Assembly: GCF_018613835.1 (NCBI RefSeq) | Contig: NZ_JAGGPM010000029.1 | Span: 62,001-126,000, forward strand | Length of the DNA: 64,000 bases | Source: Arthrobacter sp. ISL-5 | GTDB taxonomy: Bacteria; Actinomycetota; Actinomycetes; Actinomycetales; Micrococcaceae | Reading direction: 5' to 3' | Shown: positions 8,146 through 16,627 of the stretch, piece after piece | Layout: every line of letters begins with the position of its first letter | How positions within the stretch are numbered: position 1 is the first letter of the stretch | Position numbers and translations under genes: made by a program | The notes under the pieces: generated by a model | Told to the model about the DNA's origin: nothing | Databases searched by the model: none | Seen by the model: the letters and a program-made list of their open reading frames with translations, nothing else

Positions 8146-9561
8146 CTATCCTGACGCTTTAATTCCCCTGTACTCTGCCAGCAGCCCCGAGAGAAGGGTG
8201 CCCACTGCAAACGACTGCCACGGTGATACTGCGTTCCCCACCTGGGTGTACTGGGGTACTTCCAACTTCCGCCGGTGCGCGCCGGTGGTTTCCCTGCCCA
8301 GGAACTCGAATGAATCAGGAAAGCCTTGGAAACGGGCAAGCTCTCGAACCGTAAAGATCCGGGACTGCATGGGGTGGACATAGTCGTCCGGTAGCGTGAC
8401 TACAGTTCGGCTCGGTTCGCTAGCACTGAGCACTTTCTGGCTGTGCTTCCGCGTCACAAGGTCAACAGCAAGTTCCACCAGCTCGTCCAAGGAGCAGATA
8501 GTCCTCGCCACTGATGGCCTCGTCGAACACTGGAGGTCCAGAGGAAGTTCGACGTTCGCCAAGGCACGCTTCGCGAGCGATTTCTGACCTTCCGGGTCCA
8601 AAGCGCTCATCTGGCTGAGCAGCCGCTGGTCGATGCCATTGCTGTGCATCATCCGGTAGAAAGAGAACCTGGTCACAACAATGTCCGTGTGCCGTCTGGG
8701 TGTCTGGTTTGGAGGATCGGTGGGAATTTCGCGACTTTTGGGGCGTACGGCCTCCTCCGCTTGCCTCAGCCCGGCTAAGTACTCCCCGTTCCTACCAGTG
8801 TCCGCAGCTTCCCAGCCGCCCAAATCTGAGATGGCATCACGGATCGTGAATGCACGACCAGACATGGTGGTAGGGGCAGGTGCTAGGGGCGGGACATCGC
8901 CCACCAAATCCGCAAAATCTGATTTCCATATTCCGGGCGTCGCCAATACCCGCAGTTTTCTCGCGACGTCACTCCGCAGGGCAATCAGCATGAGCCTGGG
9001 CCGGAACTGGGGGGCTCCGTAGTGGACAGCGTTAACACGAACGGCTTGGACTGTGTATCCAGATCCGATGTTGGTCAGTGCGGCCTGCAGCTGGGAGAAG
9101 GAGGATTCCTCGCCCTTTACGAAGCTTTGGCTCATTCCAACAACGTTCTCAATCACGACCGCTTTGGGGGCAGTGCGTTCCACGAAGTCCAGATATTCCC
9201 AGGCAAGCCGGTTCCGTAAGTCGTCCTTAAGCCTACGGCCGGCCAGAGAGAACCCCTGGCACGGAGGGCCACCAACTACGGCATCGAGATCCTGCTCATT
9301 GAATCTCTGGATGAGGTCATCATCAGCGAGCACCTTGGCCAGCTCACTTACCAGCACCTTGCCTTCGAACTGACGTCGGAGGCTGCGCTGCAGGTACTGC
9401 TGCCAGACCCGCATGTCAGCCGCATCCGCGACATAGTTATGGAAAAAGGTTCGAGCGGCCATATCTGACTTCTCTACGGCAGCGACAAGTTCGCCCCCCG
9501 CCCGTTCCATGCCCAACGAGAGACCACCACAACCCGAGAACAGGTCAACGAACTTCATCAC
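8146..9561 (-). CDS. C5-cytosine DNA methyltransferase (DruM-like position)
   Basis: A 471-aa single-chain m5C methyltransferase. Motif I is VDLFSGCGGLSLGMERAG at the N-terminus and motif IV is VVGGPPCQGFS with the catalytic Cys. ENV (motif VI) lies in VVIENVVGMS, motif VIII is QFRPRL, and the target-recognition region falls around residues 240-380. The late motif X block is QVGNAVSPW. The frame opens with GTG at 9561 followed directly by ATG at 9558; the ATG is the more likely start. It uses SAM to methylate cytosine at an unknown site. It lies 60 bp downstream of the HerA-type gene and upstream of vsr. A cytosine methylase is also the defining gene (DruM) of Druantia type II, which fits the F-G-E-like genes at the other end of the locus. 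Confidence 0.94.
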   Translation of the reverse strand: MMKFVDLFSGCGGLSLGMERAGGELVAAVEKSDMAARTFFHNYVADAADMRVWQQYLQRSLRRQFEGKVLVSELAKVLADDDLIQRFNEQDLDAVVGGPPCQGFSLAGRRLKDDLRNRLAWEYLDFVERTAPKAVVIENVVGMSQSFVKGEESSFSQLQAALTNIGSGYTVQAVRVNAVHYGAPQFRPRLMLIALRSDVARKLRVLATPGIWKSDFADLVGDVPPLAPAPTTMSGRAFTIRDAISDLGGWEAADTGRNGEYLAGLRQAEEAVRPKSREIPTDPPNQTPRRHTDIVVTRFSFYRMMHSNGIDQRLLSQMSALDPEGQKSLAKRALANVELPLDLQCSTRPSVARTICSLDELVELAVDLVTRKHSQKVLSASEPSRTVVTLPDDYVHPMQSRIFTVRELARFQGFPDSFEFLGRETTGAHRRKLEVPQYTQVGNAVSPWQSFAVGTLLSGLLAEYRGIKASG

Positions 9562-9621
9562 TGATACATTGTGCCAGAGCTCGACCCCATTCCTTGGGCA
9601 CGGCGCAGTGGTCCCCGCGCG

Positions 9622-12600
9622 TCAAAGCCCGTACCGCTCGTAGTACGGCACCACGCTGATGAAGCGACCTTCGTCATATCCCAGAGATTTGTACAAGACT
9701 TGGTGCTGGCGCAGGTCCGGGATTCTTCTGGGTACATCCGGCGAAAGGTCCGGCAGACCCAGGGAGGCAAGTTCACGTCCGCTAACGGACGGCACCTTGT
9801 GGATGAACCATGTCCGTAACGGCTGCCCGTAGTTCTCGCGGCCCTCCTTGAAATGCGAAAGATACTGGGACGCCAGCATGACCCCGTACCCGAAGTGGCG
9901 ACCTTGCAGCATCAAGTCCATGAGGACCTGAAAATCGTAGCGCATGATGTTGATCGCCTCGTCGACCAACAGAAATGACTTCAAGTAGCGAAGCTGGTTG
10001 GGTGGGTCACCCTGGAACGGCGGCTTGGGCGTCCTCAACATGTTGTCGTAATACAGGTTCAAAAACAGGGCGACGAGGGCATTCTTGGCGCTTTGGTCCT
10101 GACCCAGCCGGTCCAGAGCAACAATGAGTACTTTGCCCTCTAGTAACTCCCCAAACAGCTTTAGATTTTCCCTGTCGGCACTAAAGATCTGGCTAAGCAC
10201 GAAGCTGTCGAGTATGGATGACACGGAATCTGGATTGCCCGACTTCTCCAAATAGGCAAGCCTAACTTCCGCGAGTGTTGGTGGCCTGTTGTCATTCTGC
10301 TCATAGAGCTCCCTGACGGCCTCGTTCAAGAGGCTAGCTTGGACTGGACCCACGCCCCGGTAGATCTTCCGGAGCACATCGACGAAGGCTGCCGCCTGTT
10401 GGTAGGGCAGCTTTGAATATTCGCCGGTCACAGGCATGAATATGTTCACTGGTATCTGGTGTGGTTCCAAGACAACGCCGCCGACGCGGCCTACGAACTC
10501 TTCCTTTTGGAAGTCGCCCTTGTAGTCAAAAATCAGCATGGATGTCGCCACGGAAGGCTGCTTTTCGCGAGCTTGCTCCCGGATCTGTGCGATCAAAGCC
10601 TTCACGAGTTCGGTCTTACCTGTTCCCAGATCACCGACGATTCCGACGTTCATTTGATTGAGGTTCGTGGTGCCCGGCCAAAAATCCACCTCCGAATTGC
10701 CCACGGAACCCAACAGGTTGCCAACCTTGATTCGGACCCCGTCCCCAGCTATTCCAACCCGGGAACCGGCCTCCGCGCCCACAAGTCGACCTGATTCCAA
10801 ACCGTCGGACCCGGTCTGGGTTGCAGCGCCGACCTTCGATCCTGAGGCCGGCTGCTGGCCGCTAGGCATGGCCTGCCCTGGCACTGGATCGGCCGTTTCT
10901 TGGCCTTCGGATCCCTCGTGGCTACCATTTTCGGCGATCAGCTCTTCGTCCGAAGCGCCCCTGGCAGGAAGTTCCTCGCCGTCTGGTTCGGCCGCGGACC
11001 AGTCGACCAGCTTGGCCCAGCCCTCGATGATCCCACTCTGATCAGCTGTGTCCAACGCCTCAAAGACTGTCGCGGTATCGGCAACCAACGCCCCAACTTG
11101 GAACTCGTCGCCGCCTACCGTGCCAGCGTAGAAAGCATCACCTGTTGACGTGGTCGCGCCATGTTGAAGGTACGTGAGGAGCGGTCTGCCTACACGAACC
11201 TTCATACGACCATCCACCAAAGCCGAGAGGCGGTTGGCGAACTCATCCGGTGAACCGGCAAGAATGGGGTTAAGGCGCGCCGCTGTCTCCACCAACGTGG
11301 CCAAGCTGTTCATCCAGATGACCCTGTCGGCCCCCGAGACTTCAGCAGCCCTGAGCTCAATACCTGTCAACAGGCGGTAGCTGGCCTCGAGTTGCGCAAG
11401 AGGTTCCTTTAATGCGGCAGAGGCTGGGCCTGGAAGCGTGGAGCCGATCGAATCACCTTTTAGGCCGTAGCATTTGATCTCTACTGGAGAAAGGACGATC
11501 TGTTCTTCATCCATTTCTATGAACAGCAAGTCCGCTCGACGCTGATGCTGGCCATGGTTTGCCTGCCCGGAGAGTGTGCGCAGGAAGTAGTCCGCAGCAT
11601 CGATTGGTAGAACGAATCGATTGGTTGTTCCGGAAGCCGCCTTATCGAAAAGACCAAATGTGAGGAAGAATCCGAGAGCACCTGCTACATGTGTACCGCC
11701 CATGGAAAGCAGGGAAGATAGGCCAACTCCACGGCTTCCAAGTCTCGACATGACTGACGCTTTGAGGGCAGACGTGTCCTCTTTCCCGGTGGCCTTCGTC
11801 AAGAGACTTTCAAGTTGATGCCCGAAGCTATCCGGAACTTTGGCAATGGATACGAAGGGACGACGTTCCATGAAAGGAACGTCGGCGGAACGCTCGAAGA
11901 CCGGCGGACGCCATTCCCACAGCATGCGCGCGCCTTCACCGTGCGCGTCCATAAGCTCAGCCATGATCGCGGGGCTAAGGAACGACTCCCCCATCACCGT
12001 CCAGTCCGCCGTCGCGTCCGCGACGTCACGGCGCATCATCCCAGCTTCGACGACAGGAGCGGAATCGTCGGACTCACATGCTTCGAGGGCGCGGCTAAAT
12101 GGGCCCCAACCAATGTGGGCTGGAACCGCTGGCTGGCTCAGGCTGAGTCGCCTTTCCGTCAGTCGGTTCAGATTGCTTTCAAATCGTCGAAGGGGCACGT
12201 TTCCCAGCACACCGTAGGCCTTCCCGCCGTCGCCTACCCGGACAGTAGTGCCTGAGTCCTGCAGTAACCGTATATTGCACCAGACCTTTGAATCCGGACG
12301 TGGGACGTACCGGGACCAGGTCAAGAGCATGTCGCGATTCTCACGGACTAGCCTCGTGACCGCATCCCGGGGCACAGGGCCCTCGCGCTTCACGGAGTCG
12401 AGCACCCTCACACCGCCCATTAGGCGTCCGGCGTCATCTTTGCCCCATTCCTCCGCGACTGCCAGGACGGAATCGTCAATTTCGGTGAGACGGATCTGGC
12501 GGTCCTGGGCATGCAAGTCCACCGTCAGTGTCGTGATGTGGGGATGCATCCTGCGGAAAGATCTCAAAGCGGCATCCACCGCCGTTGCGTTGAGTCCACT

Positions 12601-15201
12601 CACTGCCGTTCCCGGTGTAACGGCATTTCCAATCCGATCCGGCGGAGATAGCCTCCGGGGCCTTGAGCGCCCAGGGGGAAGCATCATAGACCATCCCAGA
12701 AATATCTGGTCCTCCCCCGAGTCCGTGGGAACCGCCAACATCCGTCCAGAGCTAGACTCTCCGGGGCCCACGAGTGGAAGGTTCCATCCTTCGATCGAGC
12801 CCGCATGCTGCACCGAATTCTTGGCTTCGAATAGTACATGTTCCGCACCAGCTAGCCATGCCAGCCTTAACGGATGGAGTGGGCTCAAGAGCACGGCCTG
12901 ACAGCCTTCGTCCCCCCTGACATCCCATACGCTGACGGACATTGGGTAAGCCGCCCAGAAGACGTTCTCGTCCCTTCCCGTTGCCCGCGCAGCGTCAACG
13001 AGTTGCGTGTAAGCATCCAGGTATTCGCCCAACTCCGCGGAGCCCCAGAGCGACCGCCAGGACGTCCGGGACGGCCATTCGAAATCGACGCCATCACCGT
13101 GCACGTCCTTCCGCAGGAGAAGGCCGGCCAGGTTTAGGGCACGAAATGCGTCTCGGAACCTCTCCGCTTCGGCGCCAGTTACAAAGTCTTGCTCCACCTC
13201 GAAGTAGCTGACGCTGTCCAGTGCTGTTCGCGCGGCATCCGGCATGAGAATTGCACCGCGGTCCTGAGGACGCGCGTCCGCGACGCGCGTCGACTCATTA
13301 CTCGGCATCATGATGTGGCCAAGGGCAGCGATGATGGACTCGTCCCCGGCCACTATCCGGCTGGCATAGAACGATTCCGCTTGCCCCCGGACTGAGCCCT
13401 CTGTCGCTAGTTTGGGCCTGTCCGGTACGACTTGCTGCTTGACTGCAGCAGCCAGGAGCGCGGACTGGTGGCCCCCTCCAGCTGCCACGGGCCTCACACG
13501 GAAAGTCGTTCCGTTGGCCACGAATTCGTTGTCGCCTGTGGGCGCGAAGCGTAGTGGGAACAGCCCCGCAAGTACGGGATGAACCTTGAGTGCGACACCG
13601 TCCAACAGCGGTTGCTCCGCGGCGTCAGGGTGCCAAAGCATGACTTGGTAACCACCCGGCACGTCTGGAAGTTCGTCCGCGAAGTCCTGTTCGCGCTCAT
13701 CCGGGTTGGAGGACGGGGTCCAATCCATTGGTCCAAGGTACGAGACCTTCCCGAGCGCACCCGACTTCTTGAATGGCGCTGCCGCCAGGAAGGTCTGCAT
13801 GCCGGAAAAGACATATCCCTTGGCAGTCAGATCGGTCCGTACCCACGGCGCCAGCGGGTCGTTGGTCGATAGCGAAACCCTTAGCGAGACCAAACGGAAA
13901 GGCGCGGCGCTGCGTCCGTTTCCGCGAGGTTTGACGAATCGGCCAACGGCCAGCAAGCTTCCGTCTTCGGCCATCTCCACGCTCCCCACCCAATTTGCGA
14001 TGTTTGCAGGCAAGACTTGAATCGCCAGCTGAGAGGAGCGGGCGACGTCTGGACCGAGGCGCTCCAACGTCGGTATTCGAATTGCCAGAAGCTCGGATTG
14101 GAGCTGTCGTCCACCAGCGGATCCATCCGAAGACAAAGGAATGAGGAAGGGACTTTCTGGGAGTTCAGGGTCAAGCACGAGTGACCCTCCCCCCGCGAAC
14201 GCAATATCAATAGTCAGGGAGTCGCTGTCCTCCCGGGCCGGACTCCTAAACTGTGCCTCCGTCAGTTCCGAGAAGCGCTCGATGTTCTCCGGAGATACTC
14301 CGATGACATCGGTCAACCCCAACCATGCGTTGCCTTCGCGGGAGATTGCCTCATCGAGGTCGTCACTAGCGAAATCCTCGAGGGGGTGCTTGCCCCCAGC
14401 CGCTTTTACTTCTGGACGAGTAGCCAGATGTCCCGCGCTCATCCGGAAGGTTTCCTCGTCGCTCCAGCACTCCGATAGGGAATCCCCCAGCGCTACTGCC
14501 GCCGATACAGAGGAAAGGAACGACCTTGCCACAGCCGAGCTGGGCCTGGGCAACGCGAAGCACGCGTACGCATACCTAGCCAAGGCCTCCGGTAGTTCCA
14601 AGGAGGAGCCGGTCGCCACTAAGTGGTTCAGTATTACCAACAGGTTGCCTATTCCGCGATCAACGTGCGCAAACCAGGCTGCGTTCCAGCTCCGTCCGCT
14701 GTCCGCCGACCGTGAATGTAAAGTCGAAAGCGTGGACAGGCACGAAGAAAGCACCTCGGAGCAGCGTGCTCGTTGGCTGTCATTCAGCCCTTCGAGGCCG
14801 AACTCTCCGACAAGTTCATGAACCATTTGGTTTGATAGTTCGTGGATAGCCACTGCGCCTTCAGCTTGTTCTGGAAAGCTCTGGCCAAAGACCTCGCGGA
14901 AGACTTGAACGAATGATGAAAGGTCGGGTTGGCGGCCGTACACGACCGCCAAATGGTCGCCCTGACGGTATTGGATTGTGCGCTGGGGGTTCACACGCGG
15001 ACAATTCACATCCTCGAGGGACTCTTTCCTTGCCGTGACTAGAAGGGCAAATGGGGGTGTAGTCGGCCGAGCCGTGTTGGCAGAGCGAACAATCTCCTCT
15101 GCTACGTCGCTTCCGATTCCCTCCGGTAGGTGGACGTGTACGAGGCCGTTGGTTGTTGCAAGGGCACGTCCGAGAACTTTGCCCAATGAAATCGACGCCA
15201 T
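9622..15201 (-). CDS. Giant HerA/FtsK-type ATPase with internal PD-(D/E)xK motif (DptH-like)
   Basis: A 1859-aa protein starting at the ATG at 15201, which has a perfect AGGAG seven bases upstream; the longer frame to 15279 overlaps the previous gene. Roughly the first 1190 residues show no domain I recognise. At about 1220-1245 is a nuclease-like D-(x)n-ExK pattern: RRADLLFIEMDEEQ followed by LSPVEIKCYG. The last ~340 residues are a HerA/FtsK-like motor with Walker A VGDLGTGKTEL (~1523), LIFDYKGDF, the Walker B-like FLLVDEAINIM and a late RTWFIHKVPS block. Architecture and size (very long, C-terminal HerA motor) match DptH of phosphorothioate-dependent restriction. No dnd genes are present, so the mark sensed is more likely the methylase's 5mC. 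It begins 7 bp after the 472-aa gene. Confidence 0.7.
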   Translation of the reverse strand: MASISLGKVLGRALATTNGLVHVHLPEGIGSDVAEEIVRSANTARPTTPPFALLVTARKESLEDVNCPRVNPQRTIQYRQGDHLAVVYGRQPDLSSFVQVFREVFGQSFPEQAEGAVAIHELSNQMVHELVGEFGLEGLNDSQRARCSEVLSSCLSTLSTLHSRSADSGRSWNAAWFAHVDRGIGNLLVILNHLVATGSSLELPEALARYAYACFALPRPSSAVARSFLSSVSAAVALGDSLSECWSDEETFRMSAGHLATRPEVKAAGGKHPLEDFASDDLDEAISREGNAWLGLTDVIGVSPENIERFSELTEAQFRSPAREDSDSLTIDIAFAGGGSLVLDPELPESPFLIPLSSDGSAGGRQLQSELLAIRIPTLERLGPDVARSSQLAIQVLPANIANWVGSVEMAEDGSLLAVGRFVKPRGNGRSAAPFRLVSLRVSLSTNDPLAPWVRTDLTAKGYVFSGMQTFLAAAPFKKSGALGKVSYLGPMDWTPSSNPDEREQDFADELPDVPGGYQVMLWHPDAAEQPLLDGVALKVHPVLAGLFPLRFAPTGDNEFVANGTTFRVRPVAAGGGHQSALLAAAVKQQVVPDRPKLATEGSVRGQAESFYASRIVAGDESIIAALGHIMMPSNESTRVADARPQDRGAILMPDAARTALDSVSYFEVEQDFVTGAEAERFRDAFRALNLAGLLLRKDVHGDGVDFEWPSRTSWRSLWGSAELGEYLDAYTQLVDAARATGRDENVFWAAYPMSVSVWDVRGDEGCQAVLLSPLHPLRLAWLAGAEHVLFEAKNSVQHAGSIEGWNLPLVGPGESSSGRMLAVPTDSGEDQIFLGWSMMLPPGRSRPRRLSPPDRIGNAVTPGTAVSGLNATAVDAALRSFRRMHPHITTLTVDLHAQDRQIRLTEIDDSVLAVAEEWGKDDAGRLMGGVRVLDSVKREGPVPRDAVTRLVRENRDMLLTWSRYVPRPDSKVWCNIRLLQDSGTTVRVGDGGKAYGVLGNVPLRRFESNLNRLTERRLSLSQPAVPAHIGWGPFSRALEACESDDSAPVVEAGMMRRDVADATADWTVMGESFLSPAIMAELMDAHGEGARMLWEWRPPVFERSADVPFMERRPFVSIAKVPDSFGHQLESLLTKATGKEDTSALKASVMSRLGSRGVGLSSLLSMGGTHVAGALGFFLTFGLFDKAASGTTNRFVLPIDAADYFLRTLSGQANHGQHQRRADLLFIEMDEEQIVLSPVEIKCYGLKGDSIGSTLPGPASAALKEPLAQLEASYRLLTGIELRAAEVSGADRVIWMNSLATLVETAARLNPILAGSPDEFANRLSALVDGRMKVRVGRPLLTYLQHGATTSTGDAFYAGTVGGDEFQVGALVADTATVFEALDTADQSGIIEGWAKLVDWSAAEPDGEELPARGASDEELIAENGSHEGSEGQETADPVPGQAMPSGQQPASGSKVGAATQTGSDGLESGRLVGAEAGSRVGIAGDGVRIKVGNLLGSVGNSEVDFWPGTTNLNQMNVGIVGDLGTGKTELVKALIAQIREQAREKQPSVATSMLIFDYKGDFQKEEFVGRVGGVVLEPHQIPVNIFMPVTGEYSKLPYQQAAAFVDVLRKIYRGVGPVQASLLNEAVRELYEQNDNRPPTLAEVRLAYLEKSGNPDSVSSILDSFVLSQIFSADRENLKLFGELLEGKVLIVALDRLGQDQSAKNALVALFLNLYYDNMLRTPKPPFQGDPPNQLRYLKSFLLVDEAINIMRYDFQVLMDLMLQGRHFGYGVMLASQYLSHFKEGRENYGQPLRTWFIHKVPSVSGRELASLGLPDLSPDVPRRIPDLRQHQVLYKSLGYDEGRFISVVPYYERYGL

Positions 15202-15208
15202 GATTCTC

Positions 15209-16627
15209 CTAGAAAGCGCTCTCGACAATAACGGCGTGGTCAGCATCTGCGCTGCCACGCGCCATTCCGGCCCGCTCAAGCAAAGACACGAGGTCGCCGA
15301 GTTCAGGCCGCATTCCTAATATCGTTAGGTCCCGTAAGACGTCTCCGACGTTGCACTGAGACCCAGGTGTACCGCAGGTGAGACTGGCAACAACTGCAAT
15401 CCACTCAGTGCCCGGATCGATTACGAGGTACCTGCGCCCCCGGGTTTTGAGAATCCCGTAATAGTCCGTGAAAGGTCCACTCGATTCGCGGACCTGCAGG
15501 CCGTATTTAACGGTCTCCCAGACAAGCTTTCCGGCTTCCTTTTTTTCTGCAACCTCGGCCGCTAGTGAGCGCCTGAAGTCACTTTCGGCGGCGCCGCGTA
15601 GAAATTCCATGGCGTCCTGCTGCCCGCCAAGTTCGTTCAACCGTTCCTTGAGGCTCTTCCTAATTCTTTCACCTCGCGAAATACGCCACTTGATGCTGGA
15701 ACCAACATCGCGCACGGAAATAGACGATCGGCTCGATTGCCAAGGCAGCGGCGACCTGACCGTGGTTCGCAACTCTTCAAAAGTGTCAGGTACGGAGCCC
15801 TGAATTATCGCGGCGCCCAGCGCCTCGTACCACGCATATTCCCACAGGAATCCGAGCCCCATTGCGAGTCGCAGGACCGTGGTTGCCCAGTCAACCCAGA
15901 CCCGTGCCGGAAGCGCCTCGACCCACTCTTTAGAGGTCAGGGTCGCCCACGACTTGGCAAACCACTGATAGGGGGTCTCCGGATAGAAGCCGCACCAGTC
16001 GACGCTGTCTTCAGAAATGGGGAATGATCGGCGTCGCCTGCATTGATCGTCGAAGACCGTCGACATCATGGACGCATCAATTACGTTCAACAGCGGGTCC
16101 AGCTCCAGCCGCTGATCCGCGGCACGCAGCCATAGCTGTGTGGCGGACTCCGGCGGCCCCCCGGGGTTATGCCCAACGGTGAAGAGGCTTTCAATAATAG
16201 AGGCAAAGTCGGGTGGCCCCTTCTTCACCAAAACACCACGGGGATCCTGCATGAGTGCAAGAGCCGGCGTCATCGGACTGGAGGGCTGGTTTCCCGTTTT
16301 TTCGATTCGGATGCCCATGACGCTCGACGCGACGGCCTCGCCCAAGAGAAGGTCAGAAGCAGCGGTGTTCAAGGCCATTTTCTTGAGCCCGTGTCCAAGC
16401 GCTTCTGCGGCAGCACCTGCTGGTTTCGTCGGCCGCAGCGAAAGGTACTGTGTCTCCTTGGCATCGGCCTTGTACATCAGGCCGACAGGCTTACGCGCAT
16501 CCGTGTCTGATGCGATCTCGTAGGCACGCCAAGCAAGCGACGAGAGCAGGGCCTCGGGCACTGAAAAGTACTCGGGCCGATTGAACGGAAGCAGGAGATG
16601 TTTCGCTTCGGCAACCCTGTCCATCAA
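15209..16627 (-). CDS. 472-aa unknown defence protein (DptG-like position)
   Basis: The ATG overlaps the stop of the 828-aa gene (ATGA), and the stop lies 7 bp before the HerA-type gene, so it is a tightly coupled middle member of a three-gene cassette. I see no catalytic motif. There is a Trp-rich central part (residues ~215-275: SVDWCGFYPETPYQWFAKSW, then ARVWVDWATTVLRLAMGLG). The basic segment ISRGERIRKSLKERL and a conserved-looking tail follow (residues ~385-425: YYGILKTRGRRYLVIDPG, then TEWIAVVASLTCG). Its size and position between an ATPase gene and a giant HerA gene match DptG in DptFGH cassettes. This is a positional argument, not a demonstrated homology. Confidence 0.6.
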   Translation of the reverse strand: MMDRVAEAKHLLLPFNRPEYFSVPEALLSSLAWRAYEIASDTDARKPVGLMYKADAKETQYLSLRPTKPAGAAAEALGHGLKKMALNTAASDLLLGEAVASSVMGIRIEKTGNQPSSPMTPALALMQDPRGVLVKKGPPDFASIIESLFTVGHNPGGPPESATQLWLRAADQRLELDPLLNVIDASMMSTVFDDQCRRRRSFPISEDSVDWCGFYPETPYQWFAKSWATLTSKEWVEALPARVWVDWATTVLRLAMGLGFLWEYAWYEALGAAIIQGSVPDTFEELRTTVRSPLPWQSSRSSISVRDVGSSIKWRISRGERIRKSLKERLNELGGQQDAMEFLRGAAESDFRRSLAAEVAEKKEAGKLVWETVKYGLQVRESSGPFTDYYGILKTRGRRYLVIDPGTEWIAVVASLTCGTPGSQCNVGDVLRDLTILGMRPELGDLVSLLERAGMARGSADADHAVIVESAF

